From: Aureimonas ureilytica DSM 18598 = NBRC 106430
GTDB lineage: Bacteria; Pseudomonadota; Alphaproteobacteria; Rhizobiales; Rhizobiaceae
Direction of reading: 5' to 3'
NCBI RefSeq assembly: GCF_000382705.1
Contig: NZ_ARQE01000003.1
Location: forward strand, 186,001-250,000
Length of the DNA stretch: 64,000 nucleotides
Shown here: piece by piece, positions 17,168 to 26,284 of the stretch
Layout: each line of letters opens with the position of its first letter
Numbering within the stretch: the stretch's first letter is position 1
Notes under the pieces: generated by a model
The model's database searches: none
Told to the model about the DNA's origin: nothing
Seen by the model: only the letters and a program-made list of their open reading frames with translations
Translations under genes and position numbers: made by a program

Positions 17168-18490
17168 TTAGTAGACGTAGCGGTTCACGACGCCTTCCAG
17201 ATATTCCTGGCGGCCCGAACGGGGCTGCGGCTGGAGGCCGAGGCCGCGCTCGGCCACCGTCTCGAAGCTCGTCTCACCGGCGAGGATCGCCTGATTCTCG
17301 GCCTTGTCCCAGCCGGCATAGCGGTCGGCGAGAGGCTTTTCGAGCGCGCCGTCGGCGAGCATCCGCTCGGCCGAGAGAAGCGCGCGGGCGCAGGCGTCCA
17401 TCGAGGCGACATGCGCGATCACGAGATCCTGCGGGTCGATCGACTGGCGGCGGATCTTGGCGTCGAAGTTGAGGCCGCCCGTGGTGAAGCCGCCCTGCTT
17501 CAGCATCTCGTGGAAGACGAGCGTCATTTCCGTCACGTCCATCGCGAACTGGTCGGTGTCCCAGCCCAGAAGGTCGTCGCCGCGATTGATGTCGAGCGAG
17601 CCGAAGAGATCGTTGGCATAGGCCAGCTTCACTTCGTGGTCGAAGGAATGACCGGCGAGAATCGCGTGGTTCTGCTCCAGATTGAGCTTCACGTCCTTCA
17701 CGAGGTCGTATTTCTGAAGGAAACCGAAGACCGTCGCCGTGTCGAAGTCGTACTGGTGCTTCGAGGGCTCCTTGGGCTTGGGCTCGATCAGGATCGGGCC
17801 GTCGAAGCCGATCTTGTGCTTGTAGTCGACGAGCATCGAAAGGAAGCGGCCGAGCTGGTCCAGCTCGCGCTTCATGTCGGTGTTGAGCAGCGTCTCGTAG
17901 CCCTCGCGCCCGCCCCAGCAGACATAGTTCTCGCCGCCGAGCCGCTTGGTGACGTCGATCGCCGCCTTCACCTGACCGCAGGCATAGGCGAAGACGTCCG
18001 GATCGGGGTTCGTCGCCGCGCCCGCCATGTAGCGGCGGTTGGAGAAGAGGTTCGCCGTGCCCCAGAGAAGGCGCGTGCCGTGCGTCTTCATCTTCTCCTC
18101 GAAGATGTCGGCGATCACGTTGAGGTTCTTGATGGACTCACCTAGCGTCTCGCCTTCCGGCGCCACGTCCACGTCGTGGAAGGTGAAGAAGGGCGCGTCG
18201 AGAAGACGGAACAGCTCGAAGGCGACCTCGGCCTTTTCCTTGGCCTTGGCCAGCGGATCGCCGCCCTGGCGCATCCAGGGGCGGTTGAAGGTCTCGCCGC
18301 CGAAGGGATCGCCGCCCGGCCAGGTGAAGGAGTGCCAGTAGCAGACCGCGAAGCGGAGCTGGTCCTCCATGGACCGGCCCATCACCTGCCGGTTCTTGTC
18401 GTAGTAGCGGAACGCCAGGGGATTGGTGCTCCCCTCGCCTTCGAAACGCACGCTCGAATCGAGCCCGAAGAAACCCTTGGCCTCAGTCAT
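17168..18490 (-). CDS. xylA: Xylose isomerase
   Basis: Interconverts D-xylose and D-xylulose (also glucose/fructose), 440 residues, the normal length of the long class II enzymes. Recognisable parts are [13 protein letters not shown], the [13 protein letters not shown] segment, [12 protein letters not shown] with the catalytic histidine, [32 protein letters not shown] with metal ligands, [17 protein letters not shown] and [16 protein letters not shown]. No xylB kinase is adjacent. A LacI-type regulator lies just upstream on the same strand, and a 20-base palindrome sits in the gap. GAGGA precedes the ATG. Confidence 0.97.
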   Translation of the reverse strand: MTEAKGFFGLDSSVRFEGEGSTNPLAFRYYDKNRQVMGRSMEDQLRFAVCYWHSFTWPGGDPFGGETFNRPWMRQGGDPLAKAKEKAEVAFELFRLLDAPFFTFHDVDVAPEGETLGESIKNLNVIADIFEEKMKTHGTRLLWGTANLFSNRRYMAGAATNPDPDVFAYACGQVKAAIDVTKRLGGENYVCWGGREGYETLLNTDMKRELDQLGRFLSMLVDYKHKIGFDGPILIEPKPKEPSKHQYDFDTATVFGFLQKYDLVKDVKLNLEQNHAILAGHSFDHEVKLAYANDLFGSLDINRGDDLLGWDTDQFAMDVTEMTLVFHEMLKQGGFTTGGLNFDAKIRRQSIDPQDLVIAHVASMDACARALLSAERMLADGALEKPLADRYAGWDKAENQAILAGETSFETVAERGLGLQPQPRSGRQEYLEGVVNRYVY

Positions 18491-18535
18491 GGCGGTCCTC
18501 GCCTGTCGGGCGCGGCGACAGGCCGGGCCTCGTTG

Positions 18536-18555
18536 TTTGAGCTACGTACCTCAAA
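18536..18555. promoter_or_regulatory. Candidate operator upstream of xylA
   Basis: A 20-base near-perfect palindrome: TTTGAG, C, TACGTA, C, CTCAAA. Only the two C positions flanking the centre break the symmetry. It lies about 46 bases upstream of the xylA start. An even-symmetry site of this size suits a LacI-family dimer, and the LacI-type gene is immediately upstream. The link between the two is inference. Confidence 0.6.
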
Positions 18556-18594
18556 AAGCCCGCACCGTGCAATCCCGCGCGGGGCCGCCGCCCG

Positions 18595-19653
18595 TCACGG
18601 CAGGTTGTCCTTCAAAAGGATTTCGATGCGGATGCGCTCCTGCGCCTCGTCGAGCCGGGTTCCCGTCAGCGCGGCGGAAACGGCGCGCAGCGCCGAGCGC
18701 GCCTCGTGGCCGGGGTCCTGCACGATCAGCGCGTCGATCGCGCCGCTTTCGATGAGCGGGCGCGTCTCCGACGTCAGCTCGTGCGCGATGACGAGCGGGC
18801 GCAGATCGAATTCGGCGAGCGCCGCGACGAGGCCGGCATTGCCGGCGCCCGCGCTGTAGATCGCCGTCGGGGGCGCGGCGCGGCGCAGGAAGCGGCGCAC
18901 GACCTCCTGCGTGAGGGCCGGGTCGTCCTGCCCTTCCATCACCGTTGCGAGCGTCAGATGCGGAAAGCGGGCGGCGAGCACTTCCTGAAACCCGTCCAGC
19001 CGGTCGTGATGGTCGCGCAAGGCCCGCGCGCCCAGAAGCACGGCGAGCGAGCCCGGGGCCAAGCCGCTGAAGCGCCCGGCGAGCGCGGCGGCGACCCGGC
19101 CCGCCGCGCGGTTGTCGATGCCGACATAATGCGCGCGCGCCGCGCCCGGCACGTCGGACACGAGCGTGACCACGGGCACGCCGCGCGCGCCGGCCGCATC
19201 GATCGCCTCGGCGACGGCGGGATGGTCGAGGCCGACGGCGAGAACCGCATCCCGCGCCTCGGCCGCGCGGCCGATCTCGGCGGCCAGGCTCGCGGGGTCG
19301 AACGTATCGACCTCGGCAATGTCGAGATCGAGCGCGCGGGCGGCGGGCCGGCGCGCGGCGCGCTCCAGCTCGCTCCGAAGGGTCTGCATGAAGGGATTGC
19401 CGCCGCGCGGCAGCAGGGCGGCGACGCGAAAGCGCGCCCGGCGGGCGAGCGCCGCCGCGCCCGGATGGCGCTCGAAACGCAGCGCCGCCATGGCCGCCTC
19501 GACCTTCTCGACCGTGGCGAGGCGCACGCCCGGGCGGCGATTGAGCACGCGATCGGCCGTGGCGAGGCTGACGCCGGCGGCCCGCGCGACGTCGCTCAAG
19601 GTCGGTGCCGTCAGCGCGCCCGGCTCCCGCCCGGCTTCCTCGCCCCCGCTCAT
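18595..19653 (-). CDS. LacI-family transcriptional regulator
   Basis: A 352-residue repressor. The N-terminal helix-turn-helix is TLSDVARAAGVSLATADRVLNRR near residues 18-40, followed by the hinge segment (GVRLATVEKVEAAMAAL). The C-terminal periplasmic-binding-like sugar domain spans about 70-345 (VAALLPRGGNPFMQTL; AVGLDHPAVAEAI; HYVGIDNRAAGRVAAALA). It precedes xylA by 104 bases on the same strand, so it probably senses xylose or a related sugar and controls xylA and itself. The ligand is not provable from sequence. Confidence 0.85.
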   Translation of the reverse strand: MSGGEEAGREPGALTAPTLSDVARAAGVSLATADRVLNRRPGVRLATVEKVEAAMAALRFERHPGAAALARRARFRVAALLPRGGNPFMQTLRSELERAARRPAARALDLDIAEVDTFDPASLAAEIGRAAEARDAVLAVGLDHPAVAEAIDAAGARGVPVVTLVSDVPGAARAHYVGIDNRAAGRVAAALAGRFSGLAPGSLAVLLGARALRDHHDRLDGFQEVLAARFPHLTLATVMEGQDDPALTQEVVRRFLRRAAPPTAIYSAGAGNAGLVAALAEFDLRPLVIAHELTSETRPLIESGAIDALIVQDPGHEARSALRAVSAALTGTRLDEAQERIRIEILLKDNLP

Positions 19654-19893
19654 TCCCGCATCCCGCCTCCTGTTTCGGCGCCGACCCTCGCATGGGCGAA
19701 GGCGGATGTCGCGGGGCTTTTGCCGCGATGCAGGATCGAAACGAGCGAGGTAGCCGGGTCGCCACCACCGACAAGGAGACGCGTCCGGCTAATCACCGGA
19801 TGCTGGACGCGATAATCAGCCTGACATACTGAATGCTCTGGATCACGCCGACGCGTCGCCGCGTCGGCGCGGCATCGCATCAGAGTACCGCCT

Positions 19894-20511
19894 ATGCCTA
19901 TTGCCCGGAGCGCCCTTCCCTCCTGGCCCGGAACGCCCCGCCCCGCGCCGCTTCCCTGGTTGAGTTCCGCCTGTCTGATCGGCCTTCTGTCCCCGCTTCT
20001 CGGCCATGGCCTGTTGCGGCTTTCGGCCTCGCTCTTCGCCGAGAACGGCACGATCGAGGTCGCGCAGGCCTGGCTTCTGGTGATGGGAACCGCCGTCTTT
20101 CTGGCGGCCTATCGGCGGGCGGCCGATGCCAAGGCGCTCTTCTGCGTGTCCATGGCGCTTCTGTCGCTTCTGGCCCTGCAGCGCGAAATCCCCGCCTGCG
20201 AAAGCGCCTTCTACGACCAGGGCCTGTGCCTGCCGCGCACGGCGAAGCTCCCGCTTTCGGGCGCGGCGATCCTTGCCGCCGGCCTGCTCGCGCTCCTCAA
20301 GCGGCCGCGCTGGCGCAGCTTTCTCGACCCTCGCAATCTCGCCTGGGTCTGGCCGGTCGGCGTCGCCGCGCTGCTTCTCGGCCTTGCGGAAGCGGCCGAG
20401 CATTTCTTGCATCAGGAAATGGAGGAGACGATGGAGTTCGGCGCCTATGCCTATCTCCTGAGCTTCGCCATCTGGGTCGCCCGCACGCCGTCCGCCGGCG
20501 CGCGGGACTGA
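19894..20511 (+). CDS. Multi-pass membrane protein, function unknown
   Basis: A 205-residue integral membrane protein that I do not recognise as a named family. About five to six hydrophobic segments are visible (near 22-42, 55-72, 80-95, 120-136, 148-163 and 184-198). Acidic residues lie near segment ends (AENGTIEVAQAW, GLAEAAEHFLHQEMEETMEF), and two Cys-containing loops (REIPACESAFYDQGLCLP) could form a periplasmic disulfide. The start at 19894 has only a weak GAG upstream. It ends 10 bases from the convergent type I secretion adaptor gene. Confidence 0.6.
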   Translation: MPIARSALPSWPGTPRPAPLPWLSSACLIGLLSPLLGHGLLRLSASLFAENGTIEVAQAWLLVMGTAVFLAAYRRAADAKALFCVSMALLSLLALQREIPACESAFYDQGLCLPRTAKLPLSGAAILAAGLLALLKRPRWRSFLDPRNLAWVWPVGVAALLLGLAEAAEHFLHQEMEETMEFGAYAYLLSFAIWVARTPSAGARD

Positions 20512-20521
20512 GGCGTCACGT

Positions 20522-21874
20522 TCAACGCTCGAGGAAGGCGCGGTTCATGCTGTCGCGCACGGGCTTCACGAGATAGTTCAGGAAGGTGCGGTGCGACGTC
20601 TCCACGAAGATGTCGGCCGGCATGCCCGGATTGATGCGAAGGCCGGGCACGCGCTCCACCTCATGCTCGGACAGGGTGACGCGCACCACATAGACATCGC
20701 CCATCCGGCCCGGGCGCGGGTCGGGCACCGTGTCGGCCGAGACATAGGTGACGTGGCCGCGCATCTGCGGCGTGGTGCGCTGGTTGAAGCTGGTGAGGCG
20801 CACGCCCGCCTCCTGGCCCTGATGCACGCCGTTGATGTCGGTCGGATTGATCAGGGTCTCGATCACCAGCTTTTCGTCGCGCGGCAGGATTTCGGCGATC
20901 TGACGGCCGCTTTCCACGACGCCGCCGGGCGTGTGGTAGTTGAGCTTGACGAGCGTGCCGGACACCGGCGCGCGCACCTCGGTGCGGCCGAGAACGCTCT
21001 GGGCGGCCAGAAGCTGCTCGCGCATGTCGTCCATGTCGGCCTCGATGCCCTGAAGCTCCTGCGTCGCCCCTTGCTGGACCTCCTGGCGTGCCTGGGCGAT
21101 CTGCCCGTCGAGCCGGGCGATCTGCGAGCGCATGTCGCCGAGTTCGCCTTCAATCCGCCCGAGCGCGCCCTCGGCCTCGGCCGCCGCGCGCTCCACGGTG
21201 AAGAGATCGGACCGACGGTAGAGCCCCTGCTTGAAGAGGATCGTCTTGGCGGCGAGTTCCTGCCGGATCAGCCCGCCCTGGCGCTCCACCGCCTGCTTCT
21301 GGGCCTGCGAGCCCTCCATGCGCCGGCGCAGCGAATCCTGGTTGCGCGAGAGCACCGCGACCTGCCCCTCCAGCGCCCGGCGCGCGGCGGCAAAGACGTT
21401 GCGCTGCCCCTCGAAGATGCGGTCGGCCTCGCGGCGGTCCTCGCCGTCCACCTCGATCGCGCCGAAATCGAGCGCGTCGCGCCCCGCGATCAGCGCCTGA
21501 AGGCGGATGGAGCGGGCGCGGTAGCTGGCAAGGCGCAGGAGAAGCCGGCGCACATTGGTGCGCGCCGCCGTCTCGTCCAGCGTCACCAGCGGCTGGCCCT
21601 TCTCGACCCGGTCGCCCTCCTCCACGAGAATGGCGCGGATGATGCCGCCCTCGAAATGCTGCACCTGCTTGTTCTTGCCGGTGGCGACGAAGGTGCCGTG
21701 CGAGACGACGGCTGCGGCGAGCTGCGCGGTGCTCGCCCAGGTGCCGAAGCCCGCGAACACGGCGACGGAGAGAACCAGCCCGCCGATCACCGTGCCCCGG
21801 ATGGAGCGCGGCACGCCGACATACCATTCCTCGATCGCCTCGCCCCGGTGCGAAGGTCCGCCGACGACGCTCAT
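20522..21874 (-). CDS. Type I secretion adaptor (HlyD family)
   Basis: Periplasmic adaptor of 450 residues that should bridge the ABC exporter to a TolC-like outer-membrane channel. There is a short cytoplasmic N terminus, one TM near residues 28-50 (GTVIGGLVLSVAVFAGF), then a biotinyl-lipoyl-like segment (HFEGGIIRAILVEEGDRVEKGQPLVTLDET). A long coiled coil follows (about 100-285, with RNQDSLRRRMEG, QAQKQAVERQGGLI and DGQIAQARQEVQQ). The beta-barrel part begins at APVSGTLVKLNYHTPGGVV and includes LRINPGMPADIFVET near the end. The ATG at 21874 overlaps the ABC gene stop (ATGA) and has a strong GAGGAGGG ribosome site. No outer-membrane protein is in the window. Confidence 0.92.
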   Translation of the reverse strand: MSVVGGPSHRGEAIEEWYVGVPRSIRGTVIGGLVLSVAVFAGFGTWASTAQLAAAVVSHGTFVATGKNKQVQHFEGGIIRAILVEEGDRVEKGQPLVTLDETAARTNVRRLLLRLASYRARSIRLQALIAGRDALDFGAIEVDGEDRREADRIFEGQRNVFAAARRALEGQVAVLSRNQDSLRRRMEGSQAQKQAVERQGGLIRQELAAKTILFKQGLYRRSDLFTVERAAAEAEGALGRIEGELGDMRSQIARLDGQIAQARQEVQQGATQELQGIEADMDDMREQLLAAQSVLGRTEVRAPVSGTLVKLNYHTPGGVVESGRQIAEILPRDEKLVIETLINPTDINGVHQGQEAGVRLTSFNQRTTPQMRGHVTYVSADTVPDPRPGRMGDVYVVRVTLSEHEVERVPGLRINPGMPADIFVETSHRTFLNYLVKPVRDSMNRAFLER

Positions 21875-24162
21875 GGCACCCTCCTCTGGGCCGGAACATT
21901 GCTTTCGCCCGCCGTCTGGCCGGCGATCATCGCGAGGATCTGGCTGCGCTCGCCGATGGCCGAGATCGCGCCCTTGTCCATGACCATGATCCGGTCGACG
22001 CAGCGCAGCAGCGAATGGCGCTGCGTGATGGCGACGACGGTGGTGCCGTTGCTCTTGGCCTTGGTCATGGCGAGGGCGAGCGCGCGCTCGCCATCCGTGT
22101 CGAGATTGGAATTGGGCTCGTCCAGCACCACGAGGCGCGGATTGCCGAAGAAGGCGCGCGCCAGGCCGATGCGCTGCTTCTGCCCGCCCGAGAGCGGCGC
22201 GCCGTCGGCGGCGATGACCGTCTCGTAGCCCTGCGGGAAGGAGGCGACGAGTTCGTGGATGTCGGCGAGCATGGCCGCCTCGAAAACGTCCTCGTCGGCC
22301 GCGTCCTCGCGCATCCGGGCGATGTTGACCTTGATGGAGGCCGGGAAGAGCTGCACATCCTGCGGCAGGTAGCCGATGCTCTCGCCGAGCTGGCGCGGGT
22401 CCCAGTTCTTGAGGTCCATGAGGTCGAGCCGGACATTGCCGGCGGTCGGCATGATGGAGCCGACCAGCATCCGCCCGATCGTGGACTTGCCCGCGCCCGA
22501 CGAGCCGATGATGCCGAGCGCCTCGCCGGGCTTCAGCGAGAAGGAAATGCCGTTGAGGATCACCTTCTTGTTGGGCGGCGGCACGTAGAGGACGCGGTCG
22601 ACGTCGAGCCGCCCCTGCGGGCGCGGCAGGCGCAGGCGCTCCACGTTGAGTGGCGAGTTGAGAAGGAGATGCGAGATTCGGCCATAGGCGGCGCGCGACT
22701 GGATATAGGTGCGCCAGCCCTCGATCGTGCCCTCCACCGGGGCGAGCGCGCGGCTCGCGATGATCGAGGAGGCGATCACCATGCCGCCCGTCAGCTGGCC
22801 TTCCAGCGAGAGATAGGCGCCCCAGCCGAGCATCGCGACCTGCGCGAAGAGGCGCAGCGCCTTGGAGACGGAGGAGAAGAAGACGTTGCGGTCCTGCGCC
22901 GCGACCTGCGAGCGCAAGGAGGCCGCGTTGTCCTTGCCCCAAAGTCGTACCGCCTCCGGGATCATGCCGAGCGCGTTGATGATCTGCGCGTTGCGCGACA
23001 GGGCGTCGAGCGTGAGGTTGGAGCGCGCGTTGTGGCCGCTGGCTTCGGCGAAGTGAACCGCCGTCGCGCGCTTGTTGAAGAAGGCGACGACGAGCAGCAC
23101 CGCGACCGAGACGATGACGATGGCGCCGAGATGGGCATGCACCAGCCAGACCGCGACGATAAAGAGCGGGGCGAGCGGCGCGTCCAGCATGGCGAGCAGC
23201 GTCGATCCGGTCAGAAAGGCGCGGATATGCTGAAGGTCGGCCAAGATTTGGTAGTCCTTGCCCGAGCCCGACAGGGCCGAGCGCGAGGCGGCCGAGAGGA
23301 TGGGCGAGCCGAGGCGCGTTTCCACCTCCACCGCCGTGCGCATCAGGATGGTGCGGCGGATGAGATCGAGCACCACCTGCCCGACGATCGCGCCCACCAC
23401 GATCAGGGTCAGCATCACCAGCGTGTCGAGCGAGCGCGAGGTCAGAACGCGGTCCGAGATCTGGAAAAGGTAGATCGGCACCGCCAGCACGAGAATGTTG
23501 ATGAGGATGGTGAAGGCGAACACCCAGGCGATGTTGCGCCGGACGCGCGCCTTGGTCTGTTCCAGCGCGACGCGGAAGTTCACCTGCTGGCTCTTGCGGG
23601 TGATCTGCGAGCCCGCGTCGTTGGCCGCCGGGCGCGCCTCGGGCAGAAGCGGCCCGCCCGCCTCGCCCTCGATCACCGTGCCGCGCAGCGGCGGGGCGAC
23701 GCGGCCGGGCTCGTTGGCGACGCTGGGCTGGGGCGCGGCGGCAGCGGCCTGCGCCATAGAGGGCTGAGGCACGGCCGGCTGAGGCGGGGCGGGCTGAGGC
23801 GGGGCCGCTTGCGGCACGGCGACTTGCGGGGCAGCGACTTGCGGGCCGGGTGCCGCCTGAGGCGCCGGGCGCTCGGCTCCCCGCAACTCGACCATCGGTG
23901 CGGCAAGGGGCGCGCGCGACGCGGGCTCGGCCGACCGGGATGCCGTGTCGGGCGCGGGCGGGGCGAACGAAGCCGGGATGGCCGGGGCAGGCGCGGCCGG
24001 AAGGGCTGGGGCAGGCGTGGCCGGGGTGGCCGGGGCAACCGGCCTGCTCTCCCCCTCGGCCCGCATGGCGCTGACGGCGGCTTCCATGGACGCGAAGATT
24101 TCCCGCTCGCGCGCGTCCCGTTCGGGGTCGCTGAGGCGCGGGGTCGGCTTGTCCTCGTTCAT
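21871..24162 (-). CDS. Type I secretion ABC transporter (permease-ATPase)
   Basis: Inner-membrane exporter of 763 residues. Residues 1-40 are charged and about 40-165 are a long Ala/Pro/Gln-rich low-complexity stretch unusual in this family. The membrane domain begins near 217 (WVFAFTILINILVLAVPIYLF) and continues to about 500. The ATPase domain has Walker A GSSGAGKST near 553-561, the signature LSGGQKQR near 656-663, and Walker B LVVLDEPNSNLD near 678-689. There is no N-terminal C39 peptidase, so substrates should carry uncleaved C-terminal signals. It lies between two candidate substrates upstream and the adaptor downstream. Confidence 0.92.
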   Translation of the reverse strand: MNEDKPTPRLSDPERDAREREIFASMEAAVSAMRAEGESRPVAPATPATPAPALPAAPAPAIPASFAPPAPDTASRSAEPASRAPLAAPMVELRGAERPAPQAAPGPQVAAPQVAVPQAAPPQPAPPQPAVPQPSMAQAAAAAPQPSVANEPGRVAPPLRGTVIEGEAGGPLLPEARPAANDAGSQITRKSQQVNFRVALEQTKARVRRNIAWVFAFTILINILVLAVPIYLFQISDRVLTSRSLDTLVMLTLIVVGAIVGQVVLDLIRRTILMRTAVEVETRLGSPILSAASRSALSGSGKDYQILADLQHIRAFLTGSTLLAMLDAPLAPLFIVAVWLVHAHLGAIVIVSVAVLLVVAFFNKRATAVHFAEASGHNARSNLTLDALSRNAQIINALGMIPEAVRLWGKDNAASLRSQVAAQDRNVFFSSVSKALRLFAQVAMLGWGAYLSLEGQLTGGMVIASSIIASRALAPVEGTIEGWRTYIQSRAAYGRISHLLLNSPLNVERLRLPRPQGRLDVDRVLYVPPPNKKVILNGISFSLKPGEALGIIGSSGAGKSTIGRMLVGSIMPTAGNVRLDLMDLKNWDPRQLGESIGYLPQDVQLFPASIKVNIARMREDAADEDVFEAAMLADIHELVASFPQGYETVIAADGAPLSGGQKQRIGLARAFFGNPRLVVLDEPNSNLDTDGERALALAMTKAKSNGTTVVAITQRHSLLRCVDRIMVMDKGAISAIGERSQILAMIAGQTAGESNVPAQRRVP

Positions 24163-24213
24163 TGCGTGGTTCCCCTCGAATGGTCTTCTTGTTGTGCTGG
24201 ATAGGCGGGCCGG

Positions 24214-26166
24214 TCAGGCCAGGATGCCCGCCACGCCGTCAGCCGGCGCGTCGTGGCCGAGGCTCGCCGCGGAATGGGCGAGCGCGTCGGACAGGGGGCT
24301 CACCCCGTCGCCATGGATGTCGGAGACGAAGGCGATCAGCTCGGGCGCGAGCGTGCCGGTGTCGAAGGTCTGGATGTCCGGCCCGCTCGCGACGAGCTCG
24401 GCCTGGAGCAGCATGGAGCCCGAATAATATTCGCCGCCCAGGAAGCGGACATGGCCGGCGTCGTCCGCATCGACGATCCGGGCTTCGTTGAGGAGCGTGT
24501 TGCCGCCCGTCGTCACCGTCCATTGCGCGTCCGGCGCGATGGCGTTGGCGAGCCGCGCCAGGCTGCCGTCGGCCATGCGCAGCGTGTCGGCATCGTCCAT
24601 GAGGTTGATCTGCGAGATGACGTTGGTCTCGATCACGTCGCCGGAAATGTAGAGAACCTTGATGTTGCGCCCGGCCAGAAAGGCGAGATCGGCGCCAAGG
24701 CTCGGGTCGCCGCCGGCCAGCCGATCCTCGAAGGCCGAGACGAGCGCGCGCATCTCGGGCGAGAAGCCGGTGAAGTCGGCGAGGCCGCCGACATTGGTGA
24801 TCGAGGCGTTGTTGGCGAGAAGATTGCCGGAGGTCGAGACCGAGCCGCCCGTCCCGCTCGCGTCCGAGACGATCCGGTCGCTGTCGTTCAGGACGTTGAT
24901 CTGCTGGATGAAATTGCCCTCATAGACGCTGCCGCCGACGATCACGAGATCGTAGGCGCCGAGGAGCTTGGAGAGCGAGGCGACGTTGAGGCTCTCGTTG
25001 CCCCCGGTCGAGGCGCGCACGGTGGATTCCATGGCCGAAAGCACGACCTGATCGCCGTCCAGCGTCAGCTTCACCTGACGCAGGAAATTGGCGATCTCCA
25101 GATTGCCCTCGATCACGTCCACCTTGTAGCGCGTCGGCAGGCTGTCGCGCGGGTCGAAGGCGGGGCGGCCCTCGGGCGTGCGGTCGATGCGCTCGAAGCT
25201 CGCGATGTTGAGGCTGCGCGTCGTGTCGCCGATCGCGGCACTCACCGCGTCCCCCAGCCCCTCGACGCCGTCGCGGTCGGCATGGATGTTGAGCTGGCGG
25301 ATGGAATTGACCTCGAACCAGTCGCCCTCGACCACGGTGACGGCGCCCAGATGCCCGACATTGAGAAGCGCCGCCTGGTTGGCCGACAGGTTGCCGCCCA
25401 TCTGGAGAAGCGGCTGGTCCTCGCCGATGTCGGGCGCCTGCCTCGCCTCCTCGACGAGCTTGCCGAGATCGGGGGCGCTGTCCACTTTCTCGCCGTCGAC
25501 GAAAATCCCCTCGTGGCCGCTCGGTGCGCCGGCAGCGGAAGGCTCCGCGCCCTCCTGTGTCGCTTCGCGCTCGAGAAGGCCCTTCAGGTCGGCGGGCGTG
25601 TGGGGGATGCCGGGCAGGTGCTGAAAGTCGCGCGCCGCGCCGAGCATCGCCTCGAACTGCTGCGTGACCTCGGCCACGACGAGAAGCGGATCGGCGTCGG
25701 GATCGAGGATCAGCGTGTCGCGATCGTCGAGAAGGCCGATCTGCTCGTGGATCGCAAAGAGCGAGTCGGACGGGACGGTGCGGTAGAGGAACAGCGCGTC
25801 CGGGTCCGGCCGCATCGTCTCCCAGCCCGCCGAACTCGCAGGGATGGCGACCTCGCCCGGCGCGCGGAAATGGGAAAGCGGCAAAGGGTCGATCGCGAGG
25901 TCCACATGGGGCGGGGGCAGGCGCCGGCTCGCCACGTCCTCGATCTCGAAGCGATCGTTCGCGAGGCGAATGTCGGGATCGATGACCGGAGCCGACAGGG
26001 CCGGCCCTCTTGCGGGCGGGTCGTCCTCGGCATGGGTCCGGGGATGGACCTTGGCCAGATGCGGGGTGCCGGCGAACAGTCGGGCGTGCAGTCCGGCGTC
26101 GGTCTCGGTGACGCGGAACAGGCCGATGAAGCGGGCGATGGTTTCCTGGGCCTCGATCATGAGCAT
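24214..26166 (-). CDS. Putative type I secretion substrate with NxxxQφ repeats
   Basis: A 650-residue acidic protein without signal peptide, probably exported by the adjacent ABC system. It is built of repeats. A unit of the form GN-x-L-x-N-x-A (near 258, 389, 447, 555) is followed by a strand and then G-(D/N/S)-x5-N-x-(I/L)-x-Q-(I/L)-x-(I/L)-x-x-D-x-D. Copies of the second part are at residues 281-299, 354-372, 412-430 and 509-527, with a degenerate one at 578-597 and an N-terminal relative at 133-150. No RTX nonapeptides are present. Related rhizobial proteins are, to my memory, annotated only as 'type I secretion protein'. The real function is unknown; a surface or matrix protein is inference. 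Confidence 0.65.
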   Translation of the reverse strand: MLMIEAQETIARFIGLFRVTETDAGLHARLFAGTPHLAKVHPRTHAEDDPPARGPALSAPVIDPDIRLANDRFEIEDVASRRLPPPHVDLAIDPLPLSHFRAPGEVAIPASSAGWETMRPDPDALFLYRTVPSDSLFAIHEQIGLLDDRDTLILDPDADPLLVVAEVTQQFEAMLGAARDFQHLPGIPHTPADLKGLLEREATQEGAEPSAAGAPSGHEGIFVDGEKVDSAPDLGKLVEEARQAPDIGEDQPLLQMGGNLSANQAALLNVGHLGAVTVVEGDWFEVNSIRQLNIHADRDGVEGLGDAVSAAIGDTTRSLNIASFERIDRTPEGRPAFDPRDSLPTRYKVDVIEGNLEIANFLRQVKLTLDGDQVVLSAMESTVRASTGGNESLNVASLSKLLGAYDLVIVGGSVYEGNFIQQINVLNDSDRIVSDASGTGGSVSTSGNLLANNASITNVGGLADFTGFSPEMRALVSAFEDRLAGGDPSLGADLAFLAGRNIKVLYISGDVIETNVISQINLMDDADTLRMADGSLARLANAIAPDAQWTVTTGGNTLLNEARIVDADDAGHVRFLGGEYYSGSMLLQAELVASGPDIQTFDTGTLAPELIAFVSDIHGDGVSPLSDALAHSAASLGHDAPADGVAGILA

Positions 26167-26199
26167 CGGATCGCCCCTTTCGAAACCTTGATCGGGAGG

Positions 26200-26240
26200 A
26201 AAAAGGGCTCACGCCGCTCCTTTGGAGACGACGCGAGCCC
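26200..26240 (-). terminator. Rho-independent terminator of the Asn/Asp-rich gene
   Basis: Read on the minus strand, GGGCTC ... GAGCCC closes a long hairpin (26205-26240 in plus coordinates, with wobble pairs and one bulge) followed by five T. A second, shorter hairpin with 8-base arms lies at 26247-26274, nearer the stop. Together they separate the Asn/Asp-rich gene from the next substrate gene, suggesting independent or attenuated expression. Confidence 0.75.
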
Positions 26241-26284
26241 AAGGAAGGGAGCGCCCGAGGGGACGAGCGCTCCCGGCTGGAGAT

